Source: Acidobacteriota bacterium (lineage in GTDB: Bacteria; Acidobacteriota; Aminicenantia; JBFLYD01). From it: 64,000 nt of DNA. The position numbers and the translations under genes are program-made. The notes under the pieces are model-generated. The model was not told where the DNA came from, ran no database searches, and saw only the letters and a list, made by a program, of their open reading frames with translations. The stretch covers positions 1 to 64,000 of the forward strand of contig JBFLYD010000043.1 in assembly GCA_040756905.1 (NCBI GenBank), in the 5' to 3' direction. Below are positions 63,043-64,000 of the stretch, piece after piece; position 1 is the first letter of the stretch, and every line of letters starts with the position of its first letter.

Positions 63043-63220
63043 CTTTTCTTAGCCTTTTCTTCAGTTCTTCAAAAGTAATCACAGACTCATCTCGACGCTC
63101 GGCAATAACTACTAAATCGTGAATATCCTCCAAAAGTTCTTCATATTCTTCAATCGGAAGAATCACTGCTGTCTTGTTTCCTTTTTCATCTACAATATAT
63201 TGTTCCCGAGATTTCTCCAT
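63029..63220 (-). CDS. Phd/YefM-like antitoxin
   Basis: The 63-residue protein has YIVDEKGNKTAVILPIEEYE typical of short Phd/RelB-type antitoxins, then an acidic helical tail that would wrap the toxin. GAGGAG lies upstream of the ATG. Forms a toxin-antitoxin operon with the RelE gene. Confidence 0.88.
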   Translation of the reverse strand: MEKSREQYIVDEKGNKTAVILPIEEYEELLEDIHDLVVIAERRDESVITFEELKKRLRKDGLL

Positions 63221-63397
63221 AATATTTCTCCTCTTTGATTTTCATGGCGATTATTTACATCTTTATGATACCACAGATTTACAATTTAGTATAACAGTTA
63301 ATCTAAAGAAGTTGCTCCACTAACTCTTCTCTTCAAAAACAGAAATCTCTTCATCCCACCTCGCTTCCCATCGTCTCTCGCTCACCACTATTTCTTC

Positions 63398-63498
63398 ATC
63401 GCAATCCCCAATTTAACGGGTCTTCTTTTCTCACTGAAAGAGCATGAGGGGCTTCGTGGTATCAGTTCAGAAGGTCGCAATCCCTTATTAATCAAGTC
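63398..63498. CRISPR. CRISPR-like mini-array 2 (two repeats, one spacer)
   Basis: Repeat 63398-63438, 35-nt spacer 63439-63473, and degenerate repeat 63474-63498 (GTCGCAATCCCTTATTAATC) followed by the same ATAAATTCTCTCATT tail as array 1. The rest of 63221-63397 has no feature I can name. Confidence 0.5.
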
Positions 63499-63511
63499 AT
63501 AAATTCTCTCA

Positions 63512-64000
63512 TTAAGAGATGGTTTTGCCTTTTATTATATTTTTTGAAATTTCGGACCAGAAATCGTCAATGTTGCGGTTGAGGTAGGAGATTCGGTGCC
63601 GGATTTGTTTTCTTGCCTCAAAGAAGAAAGCCTTGCAGAGCATAATTTCATAGCTTGAATTTTCAAGGCTTTTTTCTTTTATTATCGAATCAGTCTTAGA
63701 AAGTGTTGCAAGCATTCCGTAAAGATAAATTGCTACATCAGCAAGCCTTTCAAGGATATACTCTTTTTCGATTATCTTTTTACCGTATCTCTTAAGCACT
63801 CTTTCAGTCCAGATGCTCAAAGCCTGGGTATACTGGGAAACCATGTTTGCTTCTCTTTTCAAAGGCGAAGGAATTCCTTTAAGTTTTTCAGGTGCAATTC
63901 TTTTTTTTATCTCTTTATATGCAAAGTCTTTTAAAATGCCAATTGATGTAAATGGAGATTTAAGAGCTCTTCCCATCTGCTTTAAATATTCTCCTACCCC
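63512..64000 (-). CDS. Acyl-CoA dehydrogenase, C-terminal part (runs off the window)
   Basis: At least 162 codons remain; the frame is open to the window edge (VGEYLKQ before MGRALKSP). The helical sequence (ERVLKRYGKKIIEKEYILER, LADVAIYLYGMLATLSKTDS) resembles the extra C-terminal domain of long-chain/VLCAD-like dehydrogenases. The catalytic part lies outside. Confidence 0.7.
   Translation of the reverse strand, partial: GVGEYLKQMGRALKSPFTSIGILKDFAYKEIKKRIAPEKLKGIPSPLKREANMVSQYTQALSIWTERVLKRYGKKIIEKEYILERLADVAIYLYGMLATLSKTDSIIKEKSLENSSYEIMLCKAFFFEARKQIRHRISYLNRNIDDFWSEISKNIIKGKTIS

Overview
The window is AT-rich bacterial DNA, with most genes on the minus strand. Outer-membrane barrel candidates, a TolC/RND efflux system, a Tat component, LemA and HtpX point to a two-membraned (Gram-negative type) organism. 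Secreted S9, M28 and M1-like peptidases, GTP-dependent PEP carboxykinase, c-type cytochromes and heavily repeat-filled intergenic spaces would suit an uncultured lineage such as Acidobacteriota/Aminicenantota-like bacteria. That placement is a guess; no marker here was compared with a database.

Layout. 0-5 kb: IS-end-like repeats, recD2, an AbrB/PIN toxin-antitoxin pair and a membrane protein bracketed by two inverted copies of a structured repeat (family A). 5-11 kb: a GT-C-like membrane protein, a Tat-exported class V aminotransferase, tRNA-Arg, tRNA-Pro and an S9 peptidase. 11-24 kb: repeat clusters, then housekeeping genes (tsaD, mtnA, a PIG-L deacetylase with a ROK-type partner, lepA/ROK kinase/methyltransferase with 4-nt overlaps, tatA, htpX-lemA). 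24.5-36.8 kb: a continuous minus-strand metal-resistance island (CDF exporter, PII-like protein, RND tripartite pump, mercuric reductase, MerT, tandem HMA protein, CsoR-type repressor, second CDF-like transporter). 36-40.7 kb: a block that looks less AT-rich, with an attC-like site at its edge, coding an ICMT-like methyltransferase, TlpA, CcdA and a diheme cytochrome c. 40.8-47.5 kb: ECF sigma factor with its DUF5667-like partner, thiolase, a REP-associated transposase with its palindromes, rpsU, lipA, a phosphoesterase and a radical SAM enzyme. 48-64 kb: cstA, an M28 peptidase, barrel proteins, pckG, an M1-like protein lacking its third zinc ligand, a Fic protein with a repeat-box operator, an amidohydrolase, a DUF4143 ATPase (plus a dead fragment of a paralogue), a RelE/Phd pair between two CRISPR-like mini-arrays, and the end of an acyl-CoA dehydrogenase.

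The most unusual features are intergenic. Family A consists of about 180-188 bp units with a hairpin at each end. The hairpin arms differ between copies but stay complementary. Two copies fill both junctions around the periplasmic adaptor gene of the efflux operon and end directly against the ribosome-binding sites of the next genes. Three other families (B, REP palindromes matching the ends of the transposase element; C, a TAGGGCA...TGCCCTA element; E, MITE-like units with long terminal inverted repeats) fill most of the larger gaps.
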